Below, piece after piece: positions 5,903 to 5,921 of a stretch of 5,921 nt of DNA. How positions within the stretch are numbered: the first letter of the stretch is position 1; each line of letters opens with the position of its first letter. The DNA is from JAFAGX01 sp035624215. Lineage in GTDB: Bacteria > Acidobacteriota > Terriglobia > Terriglobales > Acidobacteriaceae. A program made the translations under genes and the position numbers. The stretch is taken from positions 1-5,921 of the forward strand of contig DASPRY010000089.1 of assembly GCA_035624215.1 (NCBI GenBank). The letters are read 5' to 3'. The notes under the pieces are model-generated. The model was not told where the DNA came from, made no database searches, and saw nothing but the letters and a program-made list of their open reading frames with translations.

Positions 5903-5917
5903 TTAATCAGAGTCTCC
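5903..5917. repeat. IS5-type right inverted repeat
   Basis: TTAATCAGAGTCTCC is the mirrored partner of the left repeat, with two mismatches in 15. The 42 bases between it and the ATG at 5860 should hold the transposase promoter, but I see no convincing -35/-10 pair. Confidence 0.88.
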
Positions 5918-5921
5918 CTAG
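5918..5921. repeat. Right target site duplication CTAG
   Basis: CTAG follows the right inverted repeat directly and matches the left copy. It is also the last four bases of the window, so the flank beyond the element is not visible. Confidence 0.75.

Larger units (their letters stand above)
4761..5917 (-). mobile_element. Complete IS5-group insertion sequence (1157 bp)
   Basis: The element is bounded by imperfect 15-bp inverted repeats, flanked by CTAG on both sides, and carries one transposase gene filling most of its length. The size is close to that of IS5 itself (about 1.2 kb). The transposase frame has no stop or frameshift, so the copy may be active or recently inserted. It reads toward the Spy-like/glycine-zipper operon. 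About 113 bp of non-coding sequence lies between the transposase stop and the left inverted repeat terminus. CTAG is a palindrome, so the exact element/target border could shift by convention. Confidence 0.9.

Overview
The window looks like a chromosomal segment of a Gram-negative soil-type bacterium. Acidobacteriota (Terriglobia-like) is my best guess. That rests on moderate GC content, several small exported proteins with classic signal peptides, and the style of the glycine-zipper and Spy-like proteins. It is an inference from family resemblance, not proof. No rRNA, tRNA, CRISPR array or phage gene was found.

Layout, left to right: (1) a plus-strand gene for a 178-aa exported protein of unknown function (128-664). 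(2) A convergent minus-strand gene (834-2852) for a 672-aa protein. Its N-terminal half is a polytopic membrane PAP2-type (lipid phosphatase/phosphotransferase) domain, and its C-terminal half is a radical SAM enzyme with a SPASM-like cysteine region. (3) A 654-bp stretch with no convincing gene (2853-3506). (4) A tight minus-strand pair: a Spy/CpxP-like helical exported protein (4145-4687) followed by an exported beta-rich protein with a glycine zipper (3507-4121). (5) A complete IS5-group insertion sequence (4761-5917) with an apparently intact DDE transposase, imperfect 15-bp terminal inverted repeats and a CTAG target duplication. Its right-hand duplication is the last four bases of the window.

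The most interesting item is the PAP2-radical SAM fusion. It puts a phospholipid-type phosphate-transfer pocket and C-H radical chemistry in one polypeptide, which suggests modification of a lipid or lipid-linked substrate at the inner membrane. The actual reaction cannot be read from the sequence. The Spy-like/glycine-zipper pair is probably an envelope operon. The IS landed about 73 bp upstream of its first start codon, in the same orientation, so the pair's native promoter may have been displaced or replaced by transcription from the IS. Nothing in the sequence ties the fusion protein functionally to the envelope operon or to the first gene.
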